Made by a program: the position numbers and the translations under genes. Under the pieces are notes generated by a model. That model did not search any database, was not told the DNA's origin, and saw nothing but the letters and a program-made list of their open reading frames with translations. This document shows positions 1 through 6,041 of a stretch of 27,571 bases of DNA, in pieces. This DNA comes from a virus, in IMG/VR virus record IMGVR_UViG_3300009320_001144, positions 1 to 27,571 of that record; one strand, given 5' to 3'. Positions within the stretch are counted from its first letter, which is position 1. Each line of letters opens with the position of its first letter.

Positions 1-28
1 CCATCTGTGACACTTCTTTCCAGGGCAT
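1..28 (-). CDS. IS481-family transposase, N-terminal fragment (runs off the window)
   Basis: Reading the minus strand from 28, the first codons give M-P-W-K-E-V-S-Q-M. This resembles the conserved start of many IS481-family DDE transposases, which often begin MPWKE. A strong Shine-Dalgarno (GGAGGTG, complement of 35-41) precedes the ATG at the right distance. Only nine codons lie in the window, so the assignment rests on this short N-terminus, the ribosome binding site and the terminal-repeat-like sequence at 61-106. The gene points away from the prophage and belongs to the flanking DNA. Confidence 0.5.
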
Positions 29-58
29 AGTTTTCACCTCCATGCCTGTATTTAAACA

Positions 59-106
59 TGTGTCACCTATGTGCCAAGTTTATTCTGTTACCTATGCGAC
101 CGGTTT
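59..106. repeat. IS end-like tandem motif
   Basis: TGTCACCTATGTGCC at 61-75 is repeated, slightly diverged, as TGTTACCTATGCGACC from 86, about 25 bases on. Tandem copies of this kind just outside the transposase start are usual at the ends of IS elements and are transposase-binding sites in those families. The exact terminus cannot be fixed from one end. Confidence 0.45.
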
Positions 107-111
107 GTACC

Positions 112-149
112 CTCACCCTAATCCTCTCTTGATAAGAGAGGGAATAAAA
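112..149 (+). repeat. P1 palindromic element, copy 1 (outside the phage genes)
   Basis: A diverged copy of the P1 family: CTCACCC, then CCTCTCTT and AAGAGAGG arms around a GAT loop. Because it lies among host or IS sequence left of the phage, P1 is not restricted to the prophage. Confidence 0.7.
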
Positions 150-151
150 TC

Positions 152-189
152 AAAACCTTCAAGGTTTTTTGAAACCTTGAAGGTTTTTT
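152..189 (+). terminator. Rho-independent terminator-like hairpin
   Basis: AAACCTTCAAGGTT is followed by its complement AACCTTGAAGGTTT and a run of six Ts. The symmetrical A/T-rich flanks mean it could act on both strands. It separates the IS fragment and repeat from the small ORF at 247. Confidence 0.6.
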
Positions 190-246
190 AATTGACAGCA
201 AAACAAAGATGTAACTTCTTTCTCAAAGAAAAAAAACGGAGGAATT

Positions 247-348
247 ATGAAGATAATTAAAAAGATTGTAATGGTAAATTTAGTCGTTGGAATTTTAATG
301 ATGTTAAAGGTAACCATAATAATAGAGAAAATGGCGTTAGTGTGCTAA
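247..348 (+). CDS. Small hydrophobic peptide, 33 aa
   Basis: An ATG preceded by CGGAGGA (SD 4 to 5 bases upstream) opens a 33-codon frame. The product is a basic N-terminus (MKIIKKI) followed by about 20 mostly hydrophobic residues, like a single membrane segment or a small toxin-type peptide. The stop codon lies inside the inverted repeat at 335-350. No family recognised. The good ribosome binding site is the main support; it could be a chance ORF. Confidence 0.35.
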   Translation: MKIIKKIVMVNLVVGILMMLKVTIIIEKMALVC

Positions 349-369
349 CGCAGTGGTGGTGTGGGTTAG
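335..369. repeat. Inverted repeat with CTAAC/GTTAG boxes
   Basis: CGTTAG and CTAACG form a perfect 6-bp stem around TGTG (335-350). CTAAC (345-349) can also pair with GTTAG (365-369), which is followed by AAG. GTTAGAA boxes next to structured DNA recur at 19611 and 20024. Confidence 0.4.
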
Positions 370-396
370 AAGACAGGCGACAAAAATTTAAAAACC

Positions 397-462
397 GAGA
401 AAAAGTTTGATTATTACAATTATAATCGAAATAAATGAGAAAAGTTTGTAATGATTACAACT
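397..462. other. Direct repeats, candidate left-end transposase sites of the prophage
   Basis: GAGAAAAAGTTTG followed by ATTATTACAA (397-419) is repeated as GAGAAAAGTTTG followed by TGATTACAA (437-460), 40 bases apart. A third GAGAAAAA lies near 514. In Mu the left end with its MuA sites lies just outside the repressor gene, which is where these repeats are relative to the repressor at 599-988. The exact TG terminus is not identified because the right end is outside the window. The rest of 349-598 is AT-rich and shows no gene. Confidence 0.35.
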
Positions 463-598
463 TGAAAATTATCTCAATTATTATGCAAATCTTTGAGAGT
501 TTTTAATAAACGAGAAAAATCTCTATTAATTTTGTTAAGTTACCGACCTTTTTTACACTTCTCTAGATTACTATATAAGAGTCATATATATATAGAGA

Positions 599-988
599 CT
601 AAATTTTTGCAAAAATATCCTCTTTTTTTAGATTAAAAAATTTCAGGAACCTCTCGAAAAATTCTATATTAAGTTCTTTATTCTCCTTCTCAAGCAGAGA
701 AATATCTTTTTTTATTTTTGCAATCTCATTTTCGAGCTGCATTATCCTCTCATCTTTACTCGTTTCACCGCTTTCCGCTAGGAACATCTCCCCTTTGCCG
801 GTTAAAAGCCAATTGATATCCAAATTATAGTTTTCAGTTATATTGTACAATACTTTAATTGAAGGAAGAATTCGACCTTTTTCATAATCTGCAATGGTAG
901 CCTGATTACAATTAAGCGTTTCAGCGACGCTTCGCTGTGTTAATTTTAAATAATTTCTAAATTTTTTAAGTCTGTCTCCAATAAGCAT
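599..988 (-). CDS. XRE-family repressor (c-like immunity repressor)
   Basis: 129 aa. Residues about 5-65 form a standard HTH_3/XRE domain: LTQRSVAETLNCNQATIADYEKG has the helix-turn-helix with the usual Q, A and Y-E-xG features. Residues about 77-108 are a Lys/Glu-rich coiled coil suited to dimerisation, followed by a short hydrophobic tail. It is transcribed leftwards, toward the presumed phage end, with the early operon going right, as Mu c is. The ATG at 988 has only a weak GGGTG upstream. A promoter and a palindromic operator candidate lie at 1040-1068. Inferred role: maintenance of lysogeny. No peptidase domain is present, so induction would not be by LexA-type self-cleavage. Confidence 0.8.
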   Translation of the reverse strand: MLIGDRLKKFRNYLKLTQRSVAETLNCNQATIADYEKGRILPSIKVLYNITENYNLDINWLLTGKGEMFLAESGETSKDERIMQLENEIAKIKKDISLLEKENKELNIEFFERFLKFFNLKKEDIFAKI

Positions 989-1039
989 TTAGCACCCGCC
1001 ATAAAAAAAATATAACTAAAAACTATAAAATAGATTGAC

Positions 1040-1068
1040 AGTATAACTGCCAGTTATTTTTCTGACAC
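1040..1068 (-). promoter_or_regulatory. Repressor promoter with overlapping operator
   Basis: On the minus strand GTGTCA (1068-1063) and TATACT (1045-1040) are separated by exactly 17 bases. A perfect palindrome, TAACTG-C-CAGTTA (1044-1056), overlaps the -10 and spacer. This fits autoregulation or Ner control of the repressor gene, by inference. Confidence 0.55.
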
Positions 1069-1077
1069 CAGATTCGC

Positions 1078-1097
1078 TGACATCGGAAATGATGTCA
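1078..1097. repeat. Inverted repeat TGACATC/GATGTCA
   Basis: A perfect 7-bp inverted repeat with a 6-base spacer, just beyond the 3' end of the minus-strand gene 1126-1557 and upstream of the repressor promoter. It could be an operator half-site pair or a weak terminator without a T-run. Confidence 0.35.
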
Positions 1098-1125
1098 AGG
1101 ATAAAATTTAAGGTGGTGTTTATGA

Positions 1126-1557
1126 TTAAAAAGGAGAATCGCCTCCAAAAGGCCAAAACACGATGTTATTTAGCATCAATTCTTGATGAGCGTATTTTCC
1201 GGCAATTGCTATGTTTGTATGTAAGAATAAACCACACTCATCAAGATAATGGTAAAGAACATTTAAAAACCGGATCGAATTCTGAAAGTGCCAATTCGAG
1301 CAAAGAGCAAGACATAACCTGTCGTTTGATTTCAGTTCGTTCAATCCTGTTAGATAATTATCAGGAGCAAGGCGAACAATGTCATATACTTTCTTCATAT
1401 TTAGCCGATACCACTTCAGAAAATAATCCAAACCCTTGTTTGAACAAAGACGGTGAAGGTTCTTTAGGTCTTCCTCATTCAGAAGAGAATCTAAAAATTT
1501 CAAATTTTGCTTACATAGGTCGATTTCTTCTCTCACACAATTCATGTAACTGTCCAT
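1126..1557 (-). CDS. Uncharacterised minus-strand protein in the immunity region
   Basis: 143 aa, unrecognised. The ATG at 1557 is preferred over an in-frame GTG at 1566 because AAAGGAG lies 8 bases before the ATG and overlaps the GTG. The protein is predicted helical, rich in Leu and Cys (six Cys), without signal peptide or membrane segment, and ends in WPFGGDSPF. It sits between the repressor and the Ner-like gene, where Mu has only the operator region, and shares the repressor's orientation, so it should be expressed in the lysogen. That position suggests a lysogenic-conversion, superinfection-exclusion or anti-phage gene, but this is inference. The opposite strand is also open here but lacks a comparable ribosome binding site. 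Confidence 0.6.
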   Translation of the reverse strand: MDSYMNCVREEIDLCKQNLKFLDSLLNEEDLKNLHRLCSNKGLDYFLKWYRLNMKKVYDIVRLAPDNYLTGLNELKSNDRLCLALCSNWHFQNSIRFLNVLYHYLDECGLFLHTNIAIAGKYAHQELMLNNIVFWPFGGDSPF

Positions 1558-1616
1558 TGATAACACTCCTTTTAACTGATTTTAAATCTCCATACTATAC
1601 AGGAAAATATGATAGA

Positions 1617-1629
1617 ATTGTTAAACAAT
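1617..1629. promoter_or_regulatory. Palindromic operator candidate upstream of ner-like gene
   Basis: ATTGTT-A-AACAAT is a perfect palindrome with a single central base, 18 bases before the start of the Ner-like gene and between the divergent genes. The sequence differs from the palindrome at 1044-1056, so two proteins may bind the two sites. Confidence 0.4.
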
Positions 1630-1646
1630 AAAAAAAAGGAGCAAAG

Positions 1647-1883
1647 ATGAAATATCCTGAAAATGTGATCAAGGCAGCGATGAAGATGCGGGAAATAACA
1701 GCTTTAGATATTGTGAAAGTATCAGGAATGGAAAGAAGTCATATTCATCGTTATATCACCGGAAAAAGGAATTCGGAAAAGTTAGATAGGATCATGGAGG
1801 CTGTTATGGGAATGGAACTGAAAGCATTATCCGAGTTGAACACCAAAATTCTGGATCAGCATGCAGCGAACGGAGGTATCTGA
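1647..1883 (+). CDS. Ner/Cro-like small HTH regulator
   Basis: 78 aa. The helix-turn-helix is seen in ALDIVKVSGMERSHIHRYITG (residues about 18-38), where the recognition helix reads SHIHRYITGKR. AAAAGGAGCAAAG gives a strong SD for the ATG. It is the first gene of the rightward early operon and diverges from the leftward c-like block, the position of Mu ner. Expected to down-regulate c and the early promoter, by analogy. Its stop overlaps the next start (TGATG). Confidence 0.7.
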   Translation: MKYPENVIKAAMKMREITALDIVKVSGMERSHIHRYITGKRNSEKLDRIMEAVMGMELKALSELNTKILDQHAANGGI

Positions 1884-2062
1884 TGAAAAGATTATTGGAT
1901 GTAGGTGATTATGTTTATTATTACGATAAAGATGGAAACACTGTTCCTACAATGGTTTTAGGGGCATATCCAAAAACGAAAAGAATCAGAATTGTAAACT
2001 TTATGGGAAAAGAAGTCACTGTTTTGATGTCAAAATGTGAATTACAAAAAGGGAAACCATAA
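1883..2062 (+). CDS. Small early phage protein, 59 aa, unknown
   Basis: A 59-codon frame overlaps the upstream stop by one base and its own TAA overlaps the next ATG by one base, which is tight translational coupling. GGAGG lies 7 to 8 bases upstream, inside the preceding gene. The protein is compact and beta-rich (VGDYVYYYDKDGNTVPTMVLG), resembling small SH3-like or KOW-like barrels in general character. No family is recognised. Basic patches (KTKRIRI) could contact nucleic acid. Confidence 0.65.
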   Translation: MKRLLDVGDYVYYYDKDGNTVPTMVLGAYPKTKRIRIVNFMGKEVTVLMSKCELQKGKP

Positions 2063-2319
2063 TGAAAAAACTAACCATCGTAACCAGTGATTCCTGTGCC
2101 GGTTGTCATACTCTAATTGGTGACCTGGTGCGGGAGAATATCGATTTCACGGAGTTAAATGCAGATGGCATCGGAGACCATAAAAAGATCATAGCGTTGG
2201 GAGTCGGAATGAGAGGAATGCCAACAATCGTGATCAAGGATCAAAACAATGTTATCCAATATTACAATGTCGGATATTCAAAGAAGATCGTAGATGAAAT
2301 TATCAGGGGGCTAAAATGA
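2062..2319 (+). CDS. Glutaredoxin-like thiol-redox protein
   Basis: 85 aa with a thioredoxin-type fold. An N-terminal beta strand leads to a CxxC active site at Cys12-Cys15 (SCAGC), and the conserved cis-proline is Pro54 in RGMPTIVI. A GY motif follows near the C-terminus, as in glutaredoxins. Phage-encoded glutaredoxins typically feed electrons to ribonucleotide reductase, but no reductase gene is in the window, so the partner may be a host enzyme. It overlaps the previous gene by one base and the next by four (ATGA). Confidence 0.8.
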   Translation: MKKLTIVTSDSCAGCHTLIGDLVRENIDFTELNADGIGDHKKIIALGVGMRGMPTIVIKDQNNVIQYYNVGYSKKIVDEIIRGLK

Positions 2320-2465
2320 CAGTCAGAGAACTGATAGATCATCTGATAGATTATGACAGCGATGCTATAGTCACGATGGATATCGGCTTTAAATGTGTGG
2401 ATGTTAAGGATACGATGAGCAATGCCGACGATAGTATTGTGATGTTGATGGGAGATGAGGAATAA
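2316..2465 (+). CDS. Small acidic early protein, 49 aa, unknown
   Basis: 49 aa starting at the ATGA overlap with the glutaredoxin gene. It begins with an amphipathic helix (VRELIDHLIDYDSDAIV) and ends in an acidic MGDEE. The N-terminal pattern of leucine-rich helix, D-x-D-x, then beta strand recalls small phage proteins of the form 'xxLIexLxxxDPdaeV', but no named family is claimed. Translational coupling supports a real gene. Confidence 0.55.
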   Translation: MTVRELIDHLIDYDSDAIVTMDIGFKCVDVKDTMSNADDSIVMLMGDEE

Positions 2466-2469
2466 CAAT

Positions 2470-2489
2470 GTTCAGAACAAGTTCTGAAC
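2470..2489 (+). repeat. 5'-UTR hairpin family H2, copy 1
   Basis: GTTCAGAAC-AA-GTTCTGAAC is a 9-bp perfect stem, followed by CTAC and the SD GGAGG of the next gene. The second copy at 3349-3368 keeps the GAACAAGTTC core and the CTAC but changes both stem arms together. Confidence 0.6.
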
Positions 2490-2501
2490 TACAATGGAGG
2501 A

Positions 2502-2741
2502 ATGATGGATTATGTTATTTATGTTTTGTTTTTGGTATTGGTGGTGATCATCATGGCTGGAGTGAAGATGTTTATCGGTGTGAACCGGGCAAATGATCAT
2601 TTTAAGAAGTTATTTAGAGAAAAAGAAATCGAACTGGCAGCACAGAAACGAGAGAAGGAATGCTTGAAATTCAGGAATGAACGGACGGAAAAAGATTTGG
2701 AAGTCTCTCATCGGCATCTGGAGAGGATGATTGCGAATTGA
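2502..2741 (+). CDS. Single-pass membrane protein with coiled coil
   Basis: 78 to 79 aa (two adjacent ATGs, 2502 and 2505; GGAGG at 2496-2500). Residues about 4-26 form one hydrophobic membrane helix, followed by a charged helical cytoplasmic or periplasmic region (residues 30-78) with strong coiled-coil character. No signal-peptide cleavage site or lipobox is obvious. In phages such proteins can be spanin- or Rz-like or entry-exclusion proteins; the early-operon position argues against lysis. Function unassigned. Confidence 0.6.
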   Translation: MMDYVIYVLFLVLVVIIMAGVKMFIGVNRANDHFKKLFREKEIELAAQKREKECLKFRNERTEKDLEVSHRHLERMIAN

Positions 2742-2777
2742 ATATTGAATATTGAATATTGAATATTGAAAATTGAA
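2741..2777 (+). repeat. AT-rich 'ATTGAATATTGA' interspersed repeat
   Basis: Tandem GAATATT units directly after a stop codon. The same family lies at 5936-5960, 6724-6745, 7894-7920, 10487-10517, 13003-13026, 17187-17212, 23001-23036, 23508-23548, 25313-25325 and 26492-26527, nearly always immediately after a stop codon. Confidence 0.7.
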
Positions 2778-2807
2778 GAAAAAAGAAAGAAAAATGAAGA
2801 AAGAAGA

Positions 2808-3350
2808 ATGAAAGACAATCGAGAACTTTATCTAAAAGCAGTTTCCATGATAGGGAAAGAGCAGATGGTCATGAAATTACACAGTTTCCTCTTGAGATCG
2901 ATCAGGAAAGCGAGAACAGATCAGGGATTGCCTTCCGGTGATGAGATCAACTCTAAAATCGAACTGATCATCGCACATCTGAATAAATTGACCGGTTTGA
3001 ATTACAGATCATCGACGAAAGCGACCCGCAATTTGATCCGGTTCTGGCTGATACAGGGTTTTACGGTCGAGGACTTTAAAAAAGTGCATGAGATCAAGTG
3101 TAAACAGTGGTTGAACAATGAAAATAGTGTGTATTTGCGTCCGCTGACACTGTATAACGGCTCTAAATTCGAGGGCTATCTGCAGCAGTGGTATATAAAT
3201 AAATCGCGGGAAGAACACCGGGAGAGGAAAAAGAAGATAACTCACCCCGGCCATCTCTTACAAGAGAGGGAGACAAAAAAAGCAAATAAGGAATCTGCGG
3301 AGAAAATACACGGGATCATGGAGAATCTGAGGAAGAAGTTGAGGAAATGA
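2808..3350 (+). CDS. Phage conserved C-terminal domain protein (Phg_2220_C type)
   Basis: 180 aa from the ATG at 2808; an upstream TTG at 2766 lies in AT-repeat sequence and is not preferred. Residues about 50-135 match the pattern of the Phg_2220_C family: 'I..HLN.LTG.NYRS' then 'RNLIRFWLIQGFTVEDFKKVHEIKCKQWL' and 'YLRPLTLY..SKFEGYLQQW'. In other phages this domain ends replication-initiator or primosome-like proteins; here the N-terminal half is short, so it may be a stand-alone adaptor. The segment ITHPGHLLQERETKK is encoded by an in-frame P1 palindrome (3239-3274), followed by a basic helix. Confidence 0.7.
   Translation: MKDNRELYLKAVSMIGKEQMVMKLHSFLLRSIRKARTDQGLPSGDEINSKIELIIAHLNKLTGLNYRSSTKATRNLIRFWLIQGFTVEDFKKVHEIKCKQWLNNENSVYLRPLTLYNGSKFEGYLQQWYINKSREEHRERKKKITHPGHLLQERETKKANKESAEKIHGIMENLRKKLRK
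3239..3275 (+). repeat. P1 palindromic element, copy 2, translated in frame
   Basis: CTCACCCCGGCC followed by ATCTCTTACAAGAGAGGGAG. It lies inside the reading frame of the Phg_2220_C protein and encodes THPGHLLQERE without disrupting it, between the conserved domain and a C-terminal helix. Confidence 0.8.
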
Positions 3351-3368
3351 TCGGAACAAGTTCCGATC
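3349..3368 (+). repeat. 5'-UTR hairpin family H2, copy 2
   Basis: GATCGGAACAAGTTCCGATC, a 9-bp stem with an AA loop. It overlaps the upstream stop codon and is followed by CTACTAATGGAG, the SD of the next gene. Relative to copy 1 the outer base pairs differ on both arms, so pairing is kept. Confidence 0.6.
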
Positions 3369-3386
3369 TACTAATGGAGATATTCT

Positions 3387-3656
3387 ATGACTATCGAAGT
3401 TAATTATTTTGTTTCTCCGGAGCATTTCAAGGAAGTCGAAGGTGCTGTCGATGATGATCGAGGAACGCTGAAAGTGACCTTGAGACGGTTCGGAGTAGCG
3501 ATCAATTATATTAAGGTGAATGATATCGTAGAGAAATTCATTCATGATGAGGGTGTGTTCATGGAAAGTGAAGTATCCAAAGATCATCAGCCCTGCATCC
3601 TGATCACGAAGAGAAGTGAGATCAGAGATATTATAAATTATGATGTCAGGAATTGA
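3387..3656 (+). CDS. Early phage protein, 89 aa, unknown
   Basis: 89 aa with GGAG 9 bases upstream of the ATG. Mixed alpha/beta, no Cys-metal motif, no membrane segment; the segment KVTLRRFGVAINYIKVNDIVEKFI looks like strand-helix packing. Not recognised. It lies between the Phg_2220_C gene and the transposase. Confidence 0.55.
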   Translation: MTIEVNYFVSPEHFKEVEGAVDDDRGTLKVTLRRFGVAINYIKVNDIVEKFIHDEGVFMESEVSKDHQPCILITKRSEIRDIINYDVRN

Positions 3657-3668
3657 AAATAGGAAGAT

Positions 3669-3700
3669 TTATCCACGAATTACACGAATTACACGAATAA
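3669..3700 (+). repeat. 'ATCCACGAATTACACGAA' interspersed repeat
   Basis: TTATCCACGAATTACACGAA followed by a second ATTACACGAA. Related copies lie at 9077-9106, 17210-17239 and 24715-24742. It fills the gap before the transposase start. Confidence 0.7.
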
Positions 3701-3724
3701 AATGAAAGAATTAAGGAATTGAGC

Positions 3725-5929
3725 GTGTGGTTGACCTTGAAAGGAGCAGCAATTAGAGATGGTGTTTCGGTGCGTACTATTCAAAGACGATATAATAATG
3801 GAGATTATAAAAAAACAAGAGAAAGACCAGGAATTAGTCGAGGAGGGATAATATATGAAATCTGGGTTGAAAATAATATTAACGACACGACTAACGACAA
3901 CCAACGACAAACTAACGACATAAATATTAACGAAATAAATGAGAAATGTGTCGTTAGTCAAAATGACAAACGACAACTAACGACAACTAACGACACGACT
4001 AACGACACGACTAACGACACAAATCCTTCCGAAATTATAACGGAATTAGTCAACAAAAACTATGGAACTTATTCCCTAGTCAAGTATGAAAAAGCGAGAT
4101 TCGAGTGCGCGGCGAACGATGATAAAAATATTGCTCTGTTCCGGAAGAATTGTGTGCTCGAATATGAGAAATTCATCCAAACCGGGATCAAGGAAGGATT
4201 AAAGATATCATCGGAGATCGAACCGCGACTCATGATCGAGATCGAGAACGGTCATATCCTGAAATCGGAAAAAGAGATTTTAAAAACGATATCAGTCAAG
4301 ACGATCCGCAGATGGCAGAAGAAATATAGAAACGCAGGTCGGGATGTATCGGCATTAGTTCCTCAGCGTAAGGGAAAATCAGGCAGAAAGCGAATGGGCG
4401 AATATGATCATATCTTCAGGGAAATCCGTTTGTTGGCAGCTCATTCTCACAATTTCCCGATAACCGTGATCAAGGAGATGATAGAAGAAAGACACGGGAA
4501 ATTGCCTTTTTCTTACGGAACTCTCGTCAAATATGTGCGGGAAATAGTGCTGAAAGATGAAATGCTGCGTTCCGAATTATCAGGAAAAGAGCGGAAACGA
4601 AATAAGGTCAAACTTCATATTTACCGGCTGAACGATGCTATTCCCGGGCAAATCTGGCAGGCTGACGGTCATACTCTTAATTTCCTGGTGAAATCTCCAT
4701 TTATGCGGGCGGATGATCCTTCGTTCCGGCAATTGGTGCGTCCGGTGATCGTGATGTGGATCGATGTCGCAACTGAAATGATCACGGGCTGGGCGTGTTC
4801 GTATTCGGAATCGTTTTCCGTAGTAGTATGTTCGTTCCGGGACGGAGTCGAGCGATACGGAGTTCCGCAAAGCGTGATGTTTGACAACGGAAGTGCGTTC
4901 AAGAATGTGATGACAACGCCGGAAGAATTTGCGAAGCGGAAAAACGACACAAAACAGCGGAGAAATGCGAGATCGATGATGGAAGCCGGTAATTTCGGTA
5001 TTTTCAAGGGAATAGGAGTTGAGAAAATAACTCTCGTCACTCCAGGGAATCCCGAGGCAAAGAAGATCGAAGCGATGTTCGGATATGTCTTCGGATCTTT
5101 CGAGAAAAAGCAATTTACCTATCTCGGAGAAAAACCTTCAACCAGACCGGAACACATGAAGATGACAAATTTGAAATTACTGCATAAGTATGGAGATCAG
5201 ATATTGAACTGGGATGATTTCCTGCTAAATCTCAAAAGTCACATCGAAGCATATAACAACAAACCGAAAAAGGGACTGGGAAATGTATCTCCAAAAACAG
5301 TTTATGAGGATTTCGGACCTTTCAAGATACCTTCCAAAGAGGAACTGGATCATCATCTCGCTGCTATCTGCTTTCGCAAAGTATCCAATAACGGACTGAA
5401 TATCGATGGGATAGTTTATGAACATCCGCTGTTCATAAATCATCTCAACGAGAGAGTTCAGATTCGTTATGATGTGCGGGACTTACGCTCTGTGAAAATT
5501 GCCTCGGAAAAAGGCGAACAATGGGCAGGCAAGGCTTTTGCGGTGAAGATGGGAAGTTATATTAATCCGGATATGAGCTTGGAAGCGATCAAGGCACGAG
5601 CGAGAGCAGAAAAGAAACGGAAATATGTTTATGCTCAAAATAAATTGAAAGGCGGCGATGTCCGTAATTTGCGAATATCCGAGGAAGCGGAGATTTTCGA
5701 GGAATTGGAAGAATTAGACATCAATAAGCTGCTGGCAGATCAGAAACGGGAACAGAAACGGCTCAAGAAAGAACAGAATGTGGATGAGTATCTGGTTTCG
5801 GAGAAGATGGAAAAGGCTGTTGATGAGATTATCGAGAAAAGGAAGAACGGAAGAACGGAGAAACGGAAAAATGGAGAAACGGAAGAATGGATCACTGCGG
5901 ATGAGAGGGAGATATTGGGGTTGGACTAG
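3725..5929 (+). CDS. A: MuA-like DDE transposase
   Basis: 734 aa. The GTG at 3725 is preferred (AAGGA 7 bases before); a TTG at 3719 overlaps that SD. Residues 1-45 are a winged-helix or HTH DNA-binding domain (LKGAAIRDGVSVRTIQRRY). Residues about 55-105 are a low-complexity Asn/Asp/Thr linker encoded by tandem ACGACA units. HTH domains follow near 190-275. The rve-type catalytic core has Asp314 (WQADGH), Asp387 (FDNGSAF) and Glu449 (KIEAMFG, matching MuA's PVERAFG). The Mu-transposase C-terminal barrel is at about 555-620, and a basic coiled-coil tail ends the protein. It performs strand transfer for integration and replicative transposition with the MuB-like ATPase just downstream. Longer than MuA (663 aa) because of the linker and tail. 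Confidence 0.92.
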   Translation: MWLTLKGAAIRDGVSVRTIQRRYNNGDYKKTRERPGISRGGIIYEIWVENNINDTTNDNQRQTNDININEINEKCVVSQNDKRQLTTTNDTTNDTTNDTNPSEIITELVNKNYGTYSLVKYEKARFECAANDDKNIALFRKNCVLEYEKFIQTGIKEGLKISSEIEPRLMIEIENGHILKSEKEILKTISVKTIRRWQKKYRNAGRDVSALVPQRKGKSGRKRMGEYDHIFREIRLLAAHSHNFPITVIKEMIEERHGKLPFSYGTLVKYVREIVLKDEMLRSELSGKERKRNKVKLHIYRLNDAIPGQIWQADGHTLNFLVKSPFMRADDPSFRQLVRPVIVMWIDVATEMITGWACSYSESFSVVVCSFRDGVERYGVPQSVMFDNGSAFKNVMTTPEEFAKRKNDTKQRRNARSMMEAGNFGIFKGIGVEKITLVTPGNPEAKKIEAMFGYVFGSFEKKQFTYLGEKPSTRPEHMKMTNLKLLHKYGDQILNWDDFLLNLKSHIEAYNNKPKKGLGNVSPKTVYEDFGPFKIPSKEELDHHLAAICFRKVSNNGLNIDGIVYEHPLFINHLNERVQIRYDVRDLRSVKIASEKGEQWAGKAFAVKMGSYINPDMSLEAIKARARAEKKRKYVYAQNKLKGGDVRNLRISEEAEIFEELEELDINKLLADQKREQKRLKKEQNVDEYLVSEKMEKAVDEIIEKRKNGRTEKRKNGETEEWITADEREILGLD
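3889..4021 (+). repeat. ACGACA repeat array inside the transposase gene
   Basis: Nine forward ACGACA units, mostly as TAACGACA, plus one inverted TGTCGTTAG at about 3949 lie in about 130 bases. The unit length varies between 10 and 11 or so bases yet the frame stays open, giving NDTTND repeats. It divides the N-terminal DNA-binding domain from the rest of the protein. Confidence 0.75.
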
Positions 5930-6008
5930 TGATTTAAGATTGAAGATTGAATATTGAATATTTAAAAAACTAAAATGCTGAAATGCTGAAATGCTGAAAA
6001 TCTAAAAG

Positions 6009-6031
6009 GACAACTTCGGAAAGTTGTTTTA
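6009..6031 (+). repeat. 5'-UTR hairpin family H1, copy 1
   Basis: ACAACTT-CGGA-AAGTTGT followed by TTTAC and then GGAGG of the MuB-like gene. Other copies precede the large terminase (11302), the decoration protein (23050) and the major capsid gene (23559). Confidence 0.65.
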
Positions 6032-6041
6032 CGGAGGTTGA

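Noticed and set aside
1035-1060. Plus-strand promoter with TTGACA at 1035-1040
   Set aside because: No acceptable -10 lies 16 to 18 bases downstream, and the same bases are better explained by the minus-strand repressor promoter.
1089-1631. Plus-strand open frame of 180 codons opposite the 143-aa minus-strand gene
   Set aside because: It has no ribosome binding site at its start, low-complexity composition with scattered Cys and Ser, and spans the operator region before ner. The minus-strand frame has a strong SD and natural residue make-up.
4580-5113. Long minus-strand frames inside the transposase, terminase, portal and capsid genes
   Set aside because: They are antisense shadows of clearly conserved proteins, rich in His, Arg and Ser, and have no SD.
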